Part shown: piece after piece, positions 35,356-46,586 of the stretch | Layout of the letters: each line of letters starts with the position of its first letter | How positions within the stretch are numbered: the first letter of the stretch is position 1 | Assembly (NCBI GenBank): GCA_028023455.1 | Contig: JAQFVV010000208.1 | Span: forward strand, 682,001-746,000 | Origin: Epiperipatus broadwayi | Taxonomy: Eukaryota > Onychophora > Udeonychophora > Euonychophora > Peripatidae | Direction of reading: 5' to 3' | DNA: 64,000 nt | Program-made: the position numbers and the translations under genes | Notes under the pieces: generated by a model | Told to the model about the DNA's origin: nothing | The model's input: the letters and a program-made list of their open reading frames with translations, nothing else | Database searches by the model: none

Positions 35356-35937
35356 TGTAAGATCCGCACTTACGACTGTGCCAAGGTTATAACTGCAAGT
35401 CATACTGTGCGGTCAGCAAATAACATTATACAATTCCCATGCTGTTCTTTTCCAATGAAGCTCTCCAACGAATTGGTCTGCCACGAAGCTCTCCAAACAA
35501 ATTGGTCTGCATCGAAGCTCTCCAATGAATTGGTCTGCAATGAAGCTCAGCCACCAATGCTCTCCAACGAATGGTCTGCACTGACTGCTCTCCAATGAAT
35601 GGTCTGCAAGCGGATGCTCTCCAAATGCATGGTCTGCAACTTGCTACTGCGTGACTGCTCTCTACTACTCTCTGTATTACACTGCTCGATGTTACCCAGT
35701 CTTTTTATCGCTCTCTGACAACTGCAATGATCAATCAATGCACTGACCAATAAGGTAACGTCTCTTATCTAGAAACATTTGTAATTAGCAAATATCTCTA
35801 GGAATTGTCGATCGCCATTACGTCAATGCACTAATTAAATTCCTCAGCTATCAGAGTGCAATCTAAAACAGCCTTACGAATAAATTCTAGTTTTTTCTGG
35901 AGTGCACAAAATGTCTGCCATTTTACAAAAGACTACA
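35356..35937 (-). repeat. 3' LTR of the TRIM-like element
   Basis: The LTR starts TGTAAGATCC and ends ACTACA on the + strand. Between about 35455 and 35640 it contains six or seven degenerate units around CTCTCCAACGAATTGGTCTGC, about 23-30 bp apart. The last units carry a 2-bp-shorter form (CGAATGGTCTGC). Confidence 0.88.
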
Positions 35938-36065
35938 CACCTCCCTCCACTCCAGAAAAACCCTTGTTGCTAACATTACTAATTGGGATTGACATTTTCA
36001 ACCGGTTTCTCCGTCTACGGCTAAACTTTGTAGTTCAACGTATTCGCTACTCCCAGGTTCCAAAT

Positions 36066-36076
36066 GCGACTGCGCC
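36066..36076 (-). promoter_or_regulatory. tRNA-Ser primer-binding site of the TRIM-like element
   Basis: The minus strand reads TGGCGCAGTCG two bases inside the upstream LTR. This is complementary to the metazoan tRNA-Ser 3' end (CGACTGCGCCA). Beyond it, CATTTGGAACC still resembles the T-arm complement, as in the larger gypsy element at 21.8 kb. Confidence 0.75.
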
Positions 36077-36078
36077 AT

Positions 36079-36659
36079 TGTAAGATCCACATTTACGACT
36101 GTGCCAAGGTTATAACTGCAAGTCATACTGTGCGGTCAGCAAATAACATTATACAATTCCCACGCTGTTCTTTTTCAATGAAGTTCTCCAACGAATTGGT
36201 CTGCCACGAAGCTCTCCAAACGAATTGGTCTGCAACGAGGCTCGCCAATGAATTGGTCTGCAATGAAGCTCAGCCACGGATGTCTCCAACAAATGGTCTG
36301 CACCGACTGCTCTCCAATGAATGGTCTGCAAGCGGATGCTCTCCAAATGCATGGTCTGCAACTTGCTACTGCGTGACTGCTCTCTACTACTCTCTGTATT
36401 ACACTGCTCGATGTTACCCAGTCTTCTTATCACTCTCTGACAACTGCAATGATCAATCAATGCACTGACCAATAAGATAACGTCTCTTATCTAGAAACAT
36501 TTGTAATTAGCAAATATCTCTAGGAATTGTCTATCGCCATTACGTCAATGCACTAATTAAATTCCTCAGCTGTCAGAGCGTGATCTAAAACAGCCTTACG
36601 AATAAATTCTAGTTTTTTCTGGAGTGCACAAAATGTCTGCCATTTTACAAAACACTACA
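36079..36659 (-). repeat. 5' LTR of the TRIM-like element
   Basis: This is the partner of 35356-35937, about 96% identical by eye, with the same internal tandem units at about 36178-36365. On the minus strand it precedes the primer-binding site, so it is the upstream LTR and would carry the promoter. Confidence 0.88.
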
Positions 36660-37840
36660 AAGGTAGTATATTGAAGGGTTGTCCTACCAGCAATATGACA
36701 TTCTTGTCTAAATGCATTATTCCATGGCAAGAAATGCTTGCTCGTGCCATTTTGTTGGTTTTCTGCAAGACCATATATTTTTTTAATATATCTCTGAATC
36801 AAGAAACTAGGATTGTTGTTCTTTTATAAGTCACCAGCAGGAAGAGAATATTAATTCCCTTTTATAAATTATAATGGAAAAGAGCTTCTTTCTGCAAAAG
36901 TATTTAATGTCTTATTATTTTCTACTCATAAACACTCTGATAAAATAACTTACAAAAATCTGGGTCAATGTTTATATTTTGTTAGCTAGATTTATTTAAC
37001 CTTTTATCTTTTTGCTTTAAATCTATACATTAAACTTTATATTAGTTAATAAAATTTTCAAATTGTTTAAGCTTAATTTGGCTGATATTTGTCTTCGTAC
37101 TTTTATTTCTCAATTGTCTGAACAATGTTTAAGATTTCTTGCTTCTCCCTGAATTTAGTCTGCGCAAACCATCATCCTCATCCATTTTGATCACAGTAAA
37201 TAAATTTTTCCATGTGATGTGATGTAATGTATTTGGCTTCTCCTTAAACGAAGTCAAGAATATCTCAGCAAATTATGCCCAGATAAACCTGTTAGTTTAT
37301 GTGATGTGATGTGATGTACTGTAGCTACTCCTTAAACGAAGTCAAGAATCTCTCAGCAATTATACCAAGAAAAACTTGTTAGCTACTTAATTTTACATTT
37401 CCCAGTCTAATTTTTCTCATATTCTGCTCCATCCCATTTCCATAACATAATCTTTGTCAACTCTACAGCCTTCATATCTAAATCCCCCATATTTTTTTCC
37501 AAACCCAGCATAAAAAACAATAATCTACTTGCTGTATAATCGCTTTTTTCATATTTATTTCCCCATAACTTCATTATATGTGCCCTTTCTGTTTTCAAGC
37601 ATTTACCATTCAATTAACAAATGCCTAATATTTTCTATTCCTTCTTTACATAATTTACAAAATAAATCACCCATTTTTTTCCATTTACATGTATATTCTC
37701 TTGTAGCTAAAGATCCCGTTCGAGTCTTAAATAATAAACTACTTTCCTTACTATTATCATATATTAACTCACACCTAATATGTAGTTATCTGTGATTAAA
37801 GATGGATAGGGTGACTGTTACAGTATATATTTATTTTTAT
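36660..37840 (-). mobile_element. LINE family C copy 2, coding end
   Basis: Right of the LTR element the LINE resumes. The minus strand reads FKTRTGSLATREYTCKWKKM, then FCKLCKEGIENIRHLLIE followed by W and a stop, then the open frame 37407-37613 (LKTERAHIMKLWGNKYEKS). It is the same post-reverse-transcriptase zinc-finger region as in copy 1; here the last cysteine is W. Copy 1 and copy 2 share a right boundary near TGTATATATT / AGTATATATT. A segment around 37205-37340 has a local duplication of GTGATGTGATGTA and CCTTAAACGAAGTCAAGAAT. Confidence 0.65.
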
Positions 37841-39401
37841 TATTATTATTTTAGTAGTTAAAGTCAATTTCATATAAAAGACAATAAATTTTTATTTTAT
37901 AATGAGTATAACATTTGAGATTGTAGTGTGTTTCTTTCTTATTTTTGTCTAATAAATATTTATTATTGTTATGAACTTACGTGTGTGTCTTCTGTTTTAA
38001 TATTTCAAATATCTCCATAATATATTTCCAGCACCTATATCTAGAGCTAATACCAGATCACATTTAAGTATATTGATTGATTTCCATAATTGATTTACAC
38101 ATTTCATTTTCATGATCGATTTCCATGATTGATGTCCATAGTTTACTTCCATGATTTACTTTGGCAATTAATTTCCATAATTCACCTTTGTAAAATATTA
38201 ACCATGAAAGATTTTTTTTATAGGGGGGAACGATCATTTCGTGGAGATGAAGAATATTCCCGACTTGTAAAATGTAATAGATTTAAAAGTACTAATTAAA
38301 TTTGGCAAACAGATGATATGAAAGAAAATAAAATGAGAGAAAATAGTCAATTTAGATATATTAAATTTAGTTATTTGGCTCATTGCAATGTTATAGATGT
38401 TGGGAGCAGACATAAAATCCCTTTTCTGCTTTTGGTATTTAATTTAGCAAGTTTTGGGATCATATCCATTGCATTGTAATCGTTAATAATTGCACCTCAT
38501 TAGCAGATCAAGACCTTGGAAGTCAAGTAGTGTAAGTTTAAAATTCGGGAATACTATTATAATAGTGATAATGAATCTATAGTTAGTTGGAAGGCATGTA
38601 TGTGTGTTAATGAAATAAGGTTAAAAATTATCAGGTAAGAAGATATACAGGAGAACATAATGCAGACATTTAGTGTTATATAATTGTGATTATTGAAAGT
38701 GATAGATGCTGAGAACAAAAAATAAAGTAGTGGGATTAAATGGGAAGGATTTATAACATTTCTTTATCCTACTTTAAATTAAATAATAATCTTATATTAT
38801 ATATTATAAAGTTATGAGTTCTCCACATCGATTACTAGTTTATTCCTAGTCAGTTATATATTAGAAATATACACAGCATTCTTGTAATCACCACTCGAAA
38901 TTGTCTATTTATATAAAGTTGTGGAAGAAAGTTGTCTATATTATTTAGTTAGCAGTAATAACTTATCGCAAGAGGGTTCACATAATTGTCATTAAATTTA
39001 AAATTAAGACCGTAATAAACTGAGTTTGAATTCCTTTCTTCATTAGATCCTATAGTTATAAACAGGGATGATAATCTCTGGTGGGCATTACGATTTCATA
39101 GATACAATTTGGCACACGGGTATACATAATCTTATTATTACTATCATTTGATAAACACACCAGCATTTCCTGTGTGGCTCCAGAGCTATTTTCATTCGAC
39201 TATCTTCTTGCACTAAAGTTGAGGTTAGAATTTTTTTTTTAAAAAAAAAAAAAAAAAGAAGACTTCAAATAGTAACTCAACCTGATCTTTTAAAATTTAG
39301 ATGAAAACAAATTTTGATTATAAAACTATATTTCAATTGAACTTTATTTAATATGTATGACTTTATTTTCAGTCCTAATGGTAAATACTGAAAGCACACA
39401 A
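37841..39401. other. non-coding, with a degenerate minisatellite at 38085-38190
   Basis: The minisatellite repeats a 15-19 bp unit around ATTTCCATGATTGA about seven times. An A/T homopolymer pair lies at 39230-39257. No coding or mobile-element signal was recognised elsewhere. Confidence 0.45.
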
Positions 39402-39605
39402 AATAATTATTTCTTCAGTCACAATTGGGCTTTTTATATTTAACTTGAAATAAAAGTGTGGGAGTAATTTAAAATTTATTTAAATCAATCCCTACTTTTT
39501 ATAATTAGGGATTGGCTTAATTAATTTCTGTACCACCCATTACCACCATGATTTTATTTCAAGTTGCATATAAAAAGCCCAAGCGTGGTTGAAGAAACAA
39601 TTATT
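39402..39605. mobile_element. MITE-like palindromic element, about 204 bp
   Basis: The left arm 39402-39454 and right arm 39551-39605 are inverted copies sharing GGGCTTTTTATAT and AACTTGAAATAAAA, with a few mismatches. The centre contains a second small inverted repeat AATCCCTA…TAGGGATT. Flanks AATAATTA and AATTATTA might be a degenerate target duplication. No superfamily signature is visible. Confidence 0.6.
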
Positions 39606-41088
39606 AATGTTTTTAGTTCAAAGTAAGTTTATAAAAGTGTTTATTATAAAATATTTTTTATGTCTAATATTTAAGTTCAAAGTCAGGTTGCTGCCATGTA
39701 CTACTGATAGTTAATAAGACTATTCATTTGTTTGTATAATTAATGTATATATTGTACCAGGCGTTATCAAATGTCCATGCACAATGTTTGCTGTAAAGAA
39801 CATTATAGCAGGTACACATGTAAATTTGTGTATATTAAGCACAATGAATATATAAATGTGCTATATTAATAATGGAAATTGGGTCTGAGCATAGAATACC
39901 CACACACACACCAATTTAAAGTAAACATTCAAGTGACAGAGAAATATTGTAAACAAACAAATACCACATATATAATAAACTCATGTATTTTTTTTTATAT
40001 ATTTATTTTATTTTTCTTGTTTGTATATTTTTATTATATGTCATTTTATATATTTTGCTTTTTATTGGTCAAATGGATCACATATTGGAGCATATTTGTA
40101 AGAAATAATTAAAATAATTGTTCCAACATACTTGTATATTTTTTATTTTTTTAATTACTATATACTATTCTAAAAATTGTAATTTTAATTTAATCAAAGA
40201 ATGTTAATTGTTTTGGCAAAAATCTGATCAAAGAGCAAAATGTTCGATAATGAATGTTATAATTAAAATGTTATCTTTTTATATATATAATAAAAATTCT
40301 TTTAAAGTAATATCTGTAATCAAATGGTCTGAGAATCCAAGATGGAAATTTAAACATTATATGAAACCCTGTTATGTAGAATTTAATCAGAAAAATAGAA
40401 ATGAATGTTTATAATCTAAATGATAAGCCAAATTAAAAGGTTTGGCTGATTCATAATTCACAGGGGGGTACCTGAATGGTTCTGTATGAGTGGGGTGGAT
40501 GGGTTTTAGTCAGTGCTGTGAGATTCAGTTTTCTTTGGCATTCATTCTAAGTTTATCACTACTTTGGCTCCAGAATTATCCAGTCATCCAGTCACTTTAA
40601 AGATTCATAACAGACTAGACTATTACTGATATTTCCTAAGAAGAAATCCATTATACAGTTCTTCTTGTGGATTCGATTAACCATTGAAGATAGCTGAAAA
40701 AATTTATTTATAATTATTGCATTATACCAGAAAGAAAATATGAAGAAATCTACCAGAACTTCCAATAAAATGACCACGGGATAGACAACCAGCCAGGGCA
40801 CCCACCCTTGCTCTGCTCAAGTCACCAAGATGTGATCACACCAGTTCCATCTGGTCATGATGATGACAAAAGCTTCCTTGCCTATGCCTGAATGATATGA
40901 AATTCTCATCGCACAGCCAGTTGACCTGAAGCCCACTCAGGAGAAGATGAAGATGCCTACCTAAGTTTATTTCAAAATTATTTTATTAATAGTGAATTAA
41001 TTAATTCTGACATTTCCAATAGTTAGAAATATTTTTTTATTTTTTTATTATTATTAATCATTTAAAAAAAATAGAGAGAATTGTCTCT

Positions 41089-41127
<39 letters not shown>

Positions 41128-41492
41128 CTATGGTTATTATGGGTATAATGATATAGCTTTTACTTAAATCTTTTGATTCATTTTTTTTCTTTCCAAATTT
41201 CAGTATTTTCAGCAAAGGTTGCAATCAGATTTTTTTGTTATTCCTGAAATTGTCATACATAAATAACATAAATAAACATGCATATACACGCGCACATACA
41301 CTGGTAGTATTCAGTAAATATGACACCTCATGTTGAGTGTCTGATATGTATTTATCTGTATATCTTTAAGTTATTTTTGTCACTGCAACACCTTATGATG
41401 AGTGTCCAAGGGTTTATTCATTATAAATTTCCCATAAGCAAGTTCACTAATAACTTTATATTTAGAATAGTGGTGAGTATATAATTGTGCTG

Positions 41493-41528
<36 letters not shown>

Positions 41529-41668
41529 ATTTATCTATAGTGAAAGGCAAATAGATACAACACTCATGTTGAGTGCCCTAAGGTATCTTAATCAACACAA
41601 CTTTATTGACATGTTGTAAAATATGAAAGTTAATATTATGTATGTAATAAGCTTGTGTATTTCAGTTA
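39606..41668. other. AT-rich sequence with microsatellites
   Basis: (TA)n runs at 41092-41121 and (CA)n(TA)n at about 41492-41528. The 77- and 68-codon frames near 39.9-40.4 kb lack motifs. Three near-palindromes of the form ACTCATGTTGAGT occur at 41324-41339, 41388-41404 and 41561-41575. The last 28 bp (41641-41668) resemble the end of the satellite unit described below. Confidence 0.5.
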
Positions 41669-42731
41669 CACCTGGGTCTCATTTTATGTGATAGATAAGT
41701 TCCTCAGAAAACATGCGCAAACGAAATCACGCAAAAATAGACGTAACTTACATTGAAAAAGGGGGATGCGGTCTGTGATTTTTCAAAATTCATGTAAAAG
41801 CACAGCACCAATGGAAAATTACTTTAAAATTCGCGCGCAAAAAAAATAAGGAAATAAAATATGACTAATAAAAAATTTCAAATTTGAAAAAAATTGATAC
41901 AAGACAAACTTTTTTTAACTATAATATTTAATTTTATTCAAAATAATATATTTTTATGCATAATTTACAGTACAGTAATTGACATTTTTTTATACACATT
42001 TTAATTATTATAGCTATTTGCTGAAAAACACGTTCATTTGCAAACAACTAGCGCCCACTTCACACTCATGTTGAGTCAATGGTTTTCTGGTGACAACGTA
42101 ATTAATCTTTGAGATGATGATTTTATTAATTGTTTATGAAACTAACAACTAAAAATTAAATTCTTATTTTTGTCTTTAATTTTCAATTCCATTTAAAAAT
42201 AAAATTTTACATCACATTAATTTCAAGTTGTCATAAGTAATTTTTAAATTGTTAATAACAATTAAAAATCAGATTTTAATTTTTAATTGTCAAATTTAAT
42301 TGTGCCCACTGCTATAACTGCCCTTTTAAAAATAAACTTGTGGACACTAAATGATTAATAATTGATTACATTCTTTTTTAAAAAGCAAAAACAGAACATG
42401 ATTTAAAATGCAAAATTAACACACACAATGTTTGAACAAATTTACATTATAATCTTGTAAAATTTAATGTGTGTATACATAAAATGTGGAAATCATGATT
42501 TTAATTTCATTATTGCATAAAATCTTACTATTATAAAGCACTGAAAATATTGAAATTACTAAGATGAAAGTCGAATTCCAATAATGTGCTACTACTTTCA
42601 ATATAACGTAAGTGCACAAAATTTATTATTTAAAGTAATAGCACATTATCGGAGTTCGACTTCCGGTGCATCACGAATCGCGTAACTTCAAAATCATGTT
42701 AAATAAGTCCACGCAAAAAGAGACCCAGGTG
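41669..42731. mobile_element. pogo/Tigger-like non-autonomous transposon (MITE), 1063 bp
   Basis: Termini are perfect 12-bp inverted repeats CACCTGGGTCTC, each bordered by TA (41667-41668 and 42732-42733). The subterminal text (…ATTTTATGTGATAGATAAGTTCCTCAG, GCGCAAACGAAATCACGC) has the CpG-containing pattern seen in Tigger-type elements. The target is the satellite: other units read TTCAGTTATTACATAG without interruption, while here CAGT-TA is followed by the element and then TA-TTACATAG. This shows a TA target duplication, as in Tc1/mariner-pogo transposons. No transposase frame exists. Internal inverted repeats (about 42566-42598 with 42633-42665) are present. Confidence 0.85.
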
Positions 42732-44568
42732 TATTACATAGTAGAGATGTCTGCTCATCCCTTGTATATGTATTAAACAGATTATATCTTGTACATGAGG
42801 GGCCAGATTGACTTTAGGTCAACATGTGTGTGATAAGAATCTCAGCCGCAGGATGGCCTTTGAGCATTCAATCATCAGATTTTCAATTGGATAGACAGTT
42901 GAAGAGTTGGAGTGTGGAGTATATTAAAGCCTGTCCATTAAAGTTTGAAAATTGGCTATCTTAATATATATCTGAGCACTTATGGCATATATGTGTAGAG
43001 ATAGTAATCTGGATCAACTGATGATTGCTGGTTTAGCATGAAATACGTATATTGGTGAGATAGAGCATAGAGTGGTGGGTTATGTGAAAGTCTGTGGTTA
43101 TATACCCTATATATTATATATATAGGCACAGGTATATAATAAACCTGTGTTTCAGTTATTACATAGTAGAGATGTCTGTCCATCCCTTGCATATGTATTA
43201 AATGGATTATGTCCTGTACATGAGGGGTCAGATTGATCTTAGGTCAACATGGGTATGACAAGAATCTTGGCCTCAGGGTAGCCTTTGAGCATTCCATCAT
43301 CAGATTTTCAATTGGATGGATGGTTTAAGAGTTGGAGTGTGGAATAGATTGAAGTCTGTCCATTAAAATATGAAAATTGGCTATCTTAATATATATCTGA
43401 GCACTTATAGCATATATGTGTAGAGATGGTAATCTGGATCAACTGATGATAGCTGGTTTAGCATGAAATACGTAAAATCTTTTTGACATATATGTGTTCA
43501 AATGTATCAGTGTTATGAGATAGAGTGGTGAGTCTATGGGTCTGGTGAAAGTCTGTGCTCATATACCCTATATATTATATTTATAGACACTGGTACATAA
43601 TAAACCTGTATGTTTCAGTTATTACATAGTAGAGATGTCTGCCCATCCCTTGTATATATATTAAATGGATTATGTTCTTTTACATGAGGGATCAGATTGA
43701 TCTTAGGTCAACATGGGTATGACAAGAATCTTGGCCTCAGGGTGGCCTTTGAGCATTCCATCATCAGATTTTCAATTGGATAGACGGTTGAAGAGTTGGA
43801 GTGTGGAATAGATTGAAGTCTGTCCATTAAAGTATGAGGATTCACTATCTTAATATATATCTGAGCACTTACAGCATATAGGTGTAGAGATGGCAATCTG
43901 GACCAACTGATGATAACTGGTTTAGCAGGAAATATGAATATTGGTGATTATTTATCTTTTCGACATATATGTGTTCAAGTGTATCAGTGTTATGAGATAG
44001 AGTGGAGAGTGGTGGGTCATGTGAAAGTCTGTGGTCATATACCCTACATATTATATGTATAGACACTGGTACATAATAAAACTGTGTGTTTCAGTTATTA
44101 CATAGTAGAGATGTCTGCCCATCTCTTGTATATGTATTAAATGGATTATGTCCTTTTACATGAGGGGTCATATTGATCTTAGGTCAACATGGGTATGACA
44201 AGAATCTTGGCCTCAGGGTGGCCTTTGAGCATTCCATCATCAGATTTTCAATTGGATAGATGGTTGAAGAATTGGAGTGTGGAATAGATTGAAGTCTGTC
44301 CATTAAAGTATGAGGATTCGCTATCTTAATATATATCTGAGCACTTACAGCATATATATGTGTAGATATGGTAATCTGGACCAACTGATGATTGCTGTTT
44401 TAGCATGAAATACATATATTGGTGATTATCTTTTCGACATATATGTGTTCAAGTGTGTCAGTGTTATGAGATAGAGTGGAGAGTGGTGGGTTGTGTAAAA
44501 GTCTGTGCTCACATACTCTATATATATATAAACACAGGTATATAATAAGCCTGTATGTTTCAGTTAAT
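42732..44568. repeat. four-copy satellite-like tandem array, 425-476 bp units
   Basis: Units begin TTACATAGTAGAGATGTCTG at 42734, 43159, 43622 and 44098. Shared words include GGTCAACATGGGTATGACAAG, TCATCAGATTTTCAATTGGAT and AATATATATCTGAGCACTTA. Unit 1 lacks about 40 bp around the TTTCGACATATATGTGTTC block. The minus-strand frames seen here (43708-43896, 44184-44384 and others) repeat because the unit repeats and have no coding signature. The left neighbour unit is only a short stub because of the adjoining transposon. Confidence 0.92.
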
Positions 44569-44599
44569 AATTAGTCATTTTTTTAATATTTACCTTTAA

Positions 44600-44960
44600 T
44601 TATACTTTCTTAGTTTTAAATGATAACTCTTAGAATATTTTCTGAAGTTCTGAAATATTATTTTTAAATTCAACTACATTATCTGCCAAATCTAGATGAT
44701 TTAAATATTCTCCATTTATTTTTACTCCCTTTGCTTTCCATTTAATTCATAAAATATTTTTGTAAAAACTAATGTAAAAAGTTTTGGAGATATGAAGTCA
44801 CCCAAACATATCCTTACCAGTGTTAATTTTCTTAGCATTTATTATTATAGCAATTTTGATAAATATGCGTCAGAATAACATTTTAGCTCTATATCTTGAT
44901 AATCCAATGCTTTAATTATTACTGATTTATCGTCAGTGATGATGATCAGACCTTTATTGT
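44600..44960 (-). pseudogene. LINE family B fragment (copy 2)
   Basis: The minus strand gives, in broken frames, GVKINGEYLNHLDLADNVVEF (the RT block that normally ends in F-A-D-D) and text equivalent to the LINE at 61.8-63.3 kb, for example ATGGAGAATATTTAAATC versus ATGGAGATTATTTAAGAC. The catalytic second D is N. Only about 360 bp are recognisable. Confidence 0.55.
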
Positions 44961-45387
44961 TAACCAAATGTAAAAGTGAAAAATTATTTAAATAAATAAA
45001 ATTGGTACAAAATATTTTAAAAAGTTGTGCTATTTTTTTTAAGTATAAATAGAAGTTGCCTTGATAACAGTTTGAAATTGTTATTGGGATTGTCTAAATG
45101 TTGACTGGTTTTTAATATAATATATATTAGGAATCTATTTTTTTTGCTAATTAATTTGGTTATAATTGAAAATTCAGAAAATCTGGATCTTGTACTTGAT
45201 TCGTTTTAAATTTGAAAAACATGACTTTTTACCCAAAATTTAGCTATCAAGCAATGTCATGAAATTGACATACTGTATTTGTAAAAAAAAAAAAGAGGGG
45301 GGTAGGAGTTGTTATAATTGAAGAGTATGGCAAAATAAAGCAAAACATTATTTTAAAAAAATATTCAGCATAGACTTATATGAGAAC

Positions 45388-45739
45388 ATTACAAGTGAGT
45401 ATATATGCGGTATATATTTTAAACAAATAAAATCATCAGTTAAACAAATAAATGAATTACAATAAATAAACGACCATTGAGTTTATTCAGCTGAGTACTT
45501 TCGAAGGAATACCTTTATTATCAAAGCTGTACGCAAAATAATTTTTTGCACACAGCTTTGATAATGAAGGTATTCCTACGAAAGTACTCAGCTGAATAAA
45601 TCAATGGACGTTTATTTATTTATTGTAATTCATTTATTTATTTAACTTATGATTTTATTTGTGTGAAATATATACCGCATATATACTACTAATTACAAGC
45701 ACGCACACAAAGCGATTATTAATTACAAGTGAGTATATA
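45388..45739. mobile_element. foldback element with 18-bp flanking duplication
   Basis: Arms at 45398-45530 and 45552-45687 (about 135 bp) are inverted copies with minor gaps; the loop ACGCAAAATAATTTTTTGCAC is itself palindromic. The 18-mer ATTACAAGTGAGTATATA stands at 45388-45405 and 45722-45739. Near the loop the arms carry AGCTTTGATAATGAAGG and TCCTACGAAAGTACTCAGC, the kind of text found at Penelope-like termini. A related stretch (ACTTTTGAAGGAAT…TTTTCAAAGCTGT) is seen at 25.85 kb. The long target duplication again suggests a retro-type insertion. Confidence 0.7.
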
Positions 45740-46454
45740 CAATCAAAAGTTTTTTTTGTAATATCGGTGACAATATATTTTGTCAGATAAAAGATAATTT
45801 TTTATCTGATTTTGATTTGTATATAGTAATAAATCAAGTACTGATAATCATCAAAAAGGCTGCGGTTTTTTATTACCAGTAATTTTTGTTTTATATTAAT
45901 CAAGTCAGCTTACAGTTTTACATCTTAATTTAGAAGAAATTTTAATAAACAAGTAAATAAGTTTACAGCTTATTAAATGTGTAACACTAAAAATATAAAC
46001 CTATTAGTGGAACAAACAGTAGTAAGATAATTCACAAGTATTAGATTATTATCAAAAATAAAAATTTAATCCATTATGCTGTTTTTCATATATTTAAATA
46101 AATCTTATAATATAAAATATCATTATATAATAGCAATAATTATATGTAGATAATAAAAATAATATAAAGTTTTTTTTAGCATTTTTTTTTTGTCCTTGTC
46201 AATGTCCATGTAAAGTTTTAAAGCTTCAATTTACATTGCACACATAATGACATTTTATTATTATTATAGAAAACTAACTAGAACTAGTCACAAAAAAAAC
46301 AATTCAATTACTTATATCTATAACATACAAATAAAAAAAAGTTTTTTCTCCTCTTTTTATTTTTTTTCCTTTTCCCTCCCTTTCTTCCTCTTTTTTTCCT
46401 TTTTATTCCTTTCTTTCCCAATTAAGTTATAACAATAATACAATATCACATGAT
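45740..46454. other. unassigned AT-rich sequence
   Basis: A pyrimidine-rich tract at 46340-46420 and short A/T repeats are visible. There is no coding or mobile-element evidence. Confidence 0.4.
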
Positions 46455-46586
46455 CACAAACTAGTCTGGGGATATTGGATGAGTAGGCATTGGATAGGGA
46501 TTTTATGCACAAGCCTTCTGGCATCCATTGATTACTCTGTTTAGCACAGGTGGCAGTACTGTATGGAGAGTTTTTCTCTGTTTATC
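46455..46586. repeat. half copy of the 47.5-kb foldback, opposite orientation
   Basis: This segment matches the loop plus one arm of the foldback at 47461-47665, for example CTTCTGGCATCCATTGATTA and TTTAGCACAGGTGGCAGTAC, and the loop in reverse complement (CTGGGGATATTGGATGAGTAG). So a partial relic lies about 0.9 kb from the complete element. Confidence 0.75.

Larger units (their letters stand above)
35356..36659 (-). mobile_element. non-autonomous LTR retrotransposon (TRIM-like), 1304 bp
   Basis: Two direct repeats of 582 and 581 bp, each running TGTAAGATCC…ACTACA, are separated by only 141 bp. The element is flanked by identical 5-bp duplications AAGGT at 35351-35355 and 36660-36664. Read on the minus strand the 141-bp interior begins with AA then TGGCGCAGTCG, a tRNA-Ser primer-binding site, and ends with the purine tract GGAGTGGAGGGAGGTG just before the second LTR. 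A short ATG-initiated frame lies between. So all parts needed in cis are present and everything coding is gone. I counted about 25 differences between the LTRs (roughly 4%). It would need Gag and Pol from a relative. Confidence 0.92.

Noticed and set aside
35407-36472. Open frames on both strands in the TRIM-like LTRs (up to 134 codons)
   Set aside because: They come from in-frame-length tandem units inside the LTR, are present on both strands and differ between the two LTRs.
42980-44384. Series of 62-70-codon minus-strand frames with similar peptides
   Set aside because: They recur only because the tandem unit recurs; there is no codon-level conservation and no family match.
42734-44568. 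CRISPR-like array
   Set aside because: Units are 425-476 bp, without short repeats and unique spacers, in eukaryotic DNA.
45388-45739. Hammerhead ribozyme in the 45.4-kb foldback
   Set aside because: The first core box is TGATAATGA rather than CTGATGA, and the surrounding bases pair as a continuous duplex, so the fold is not a hammerhead.
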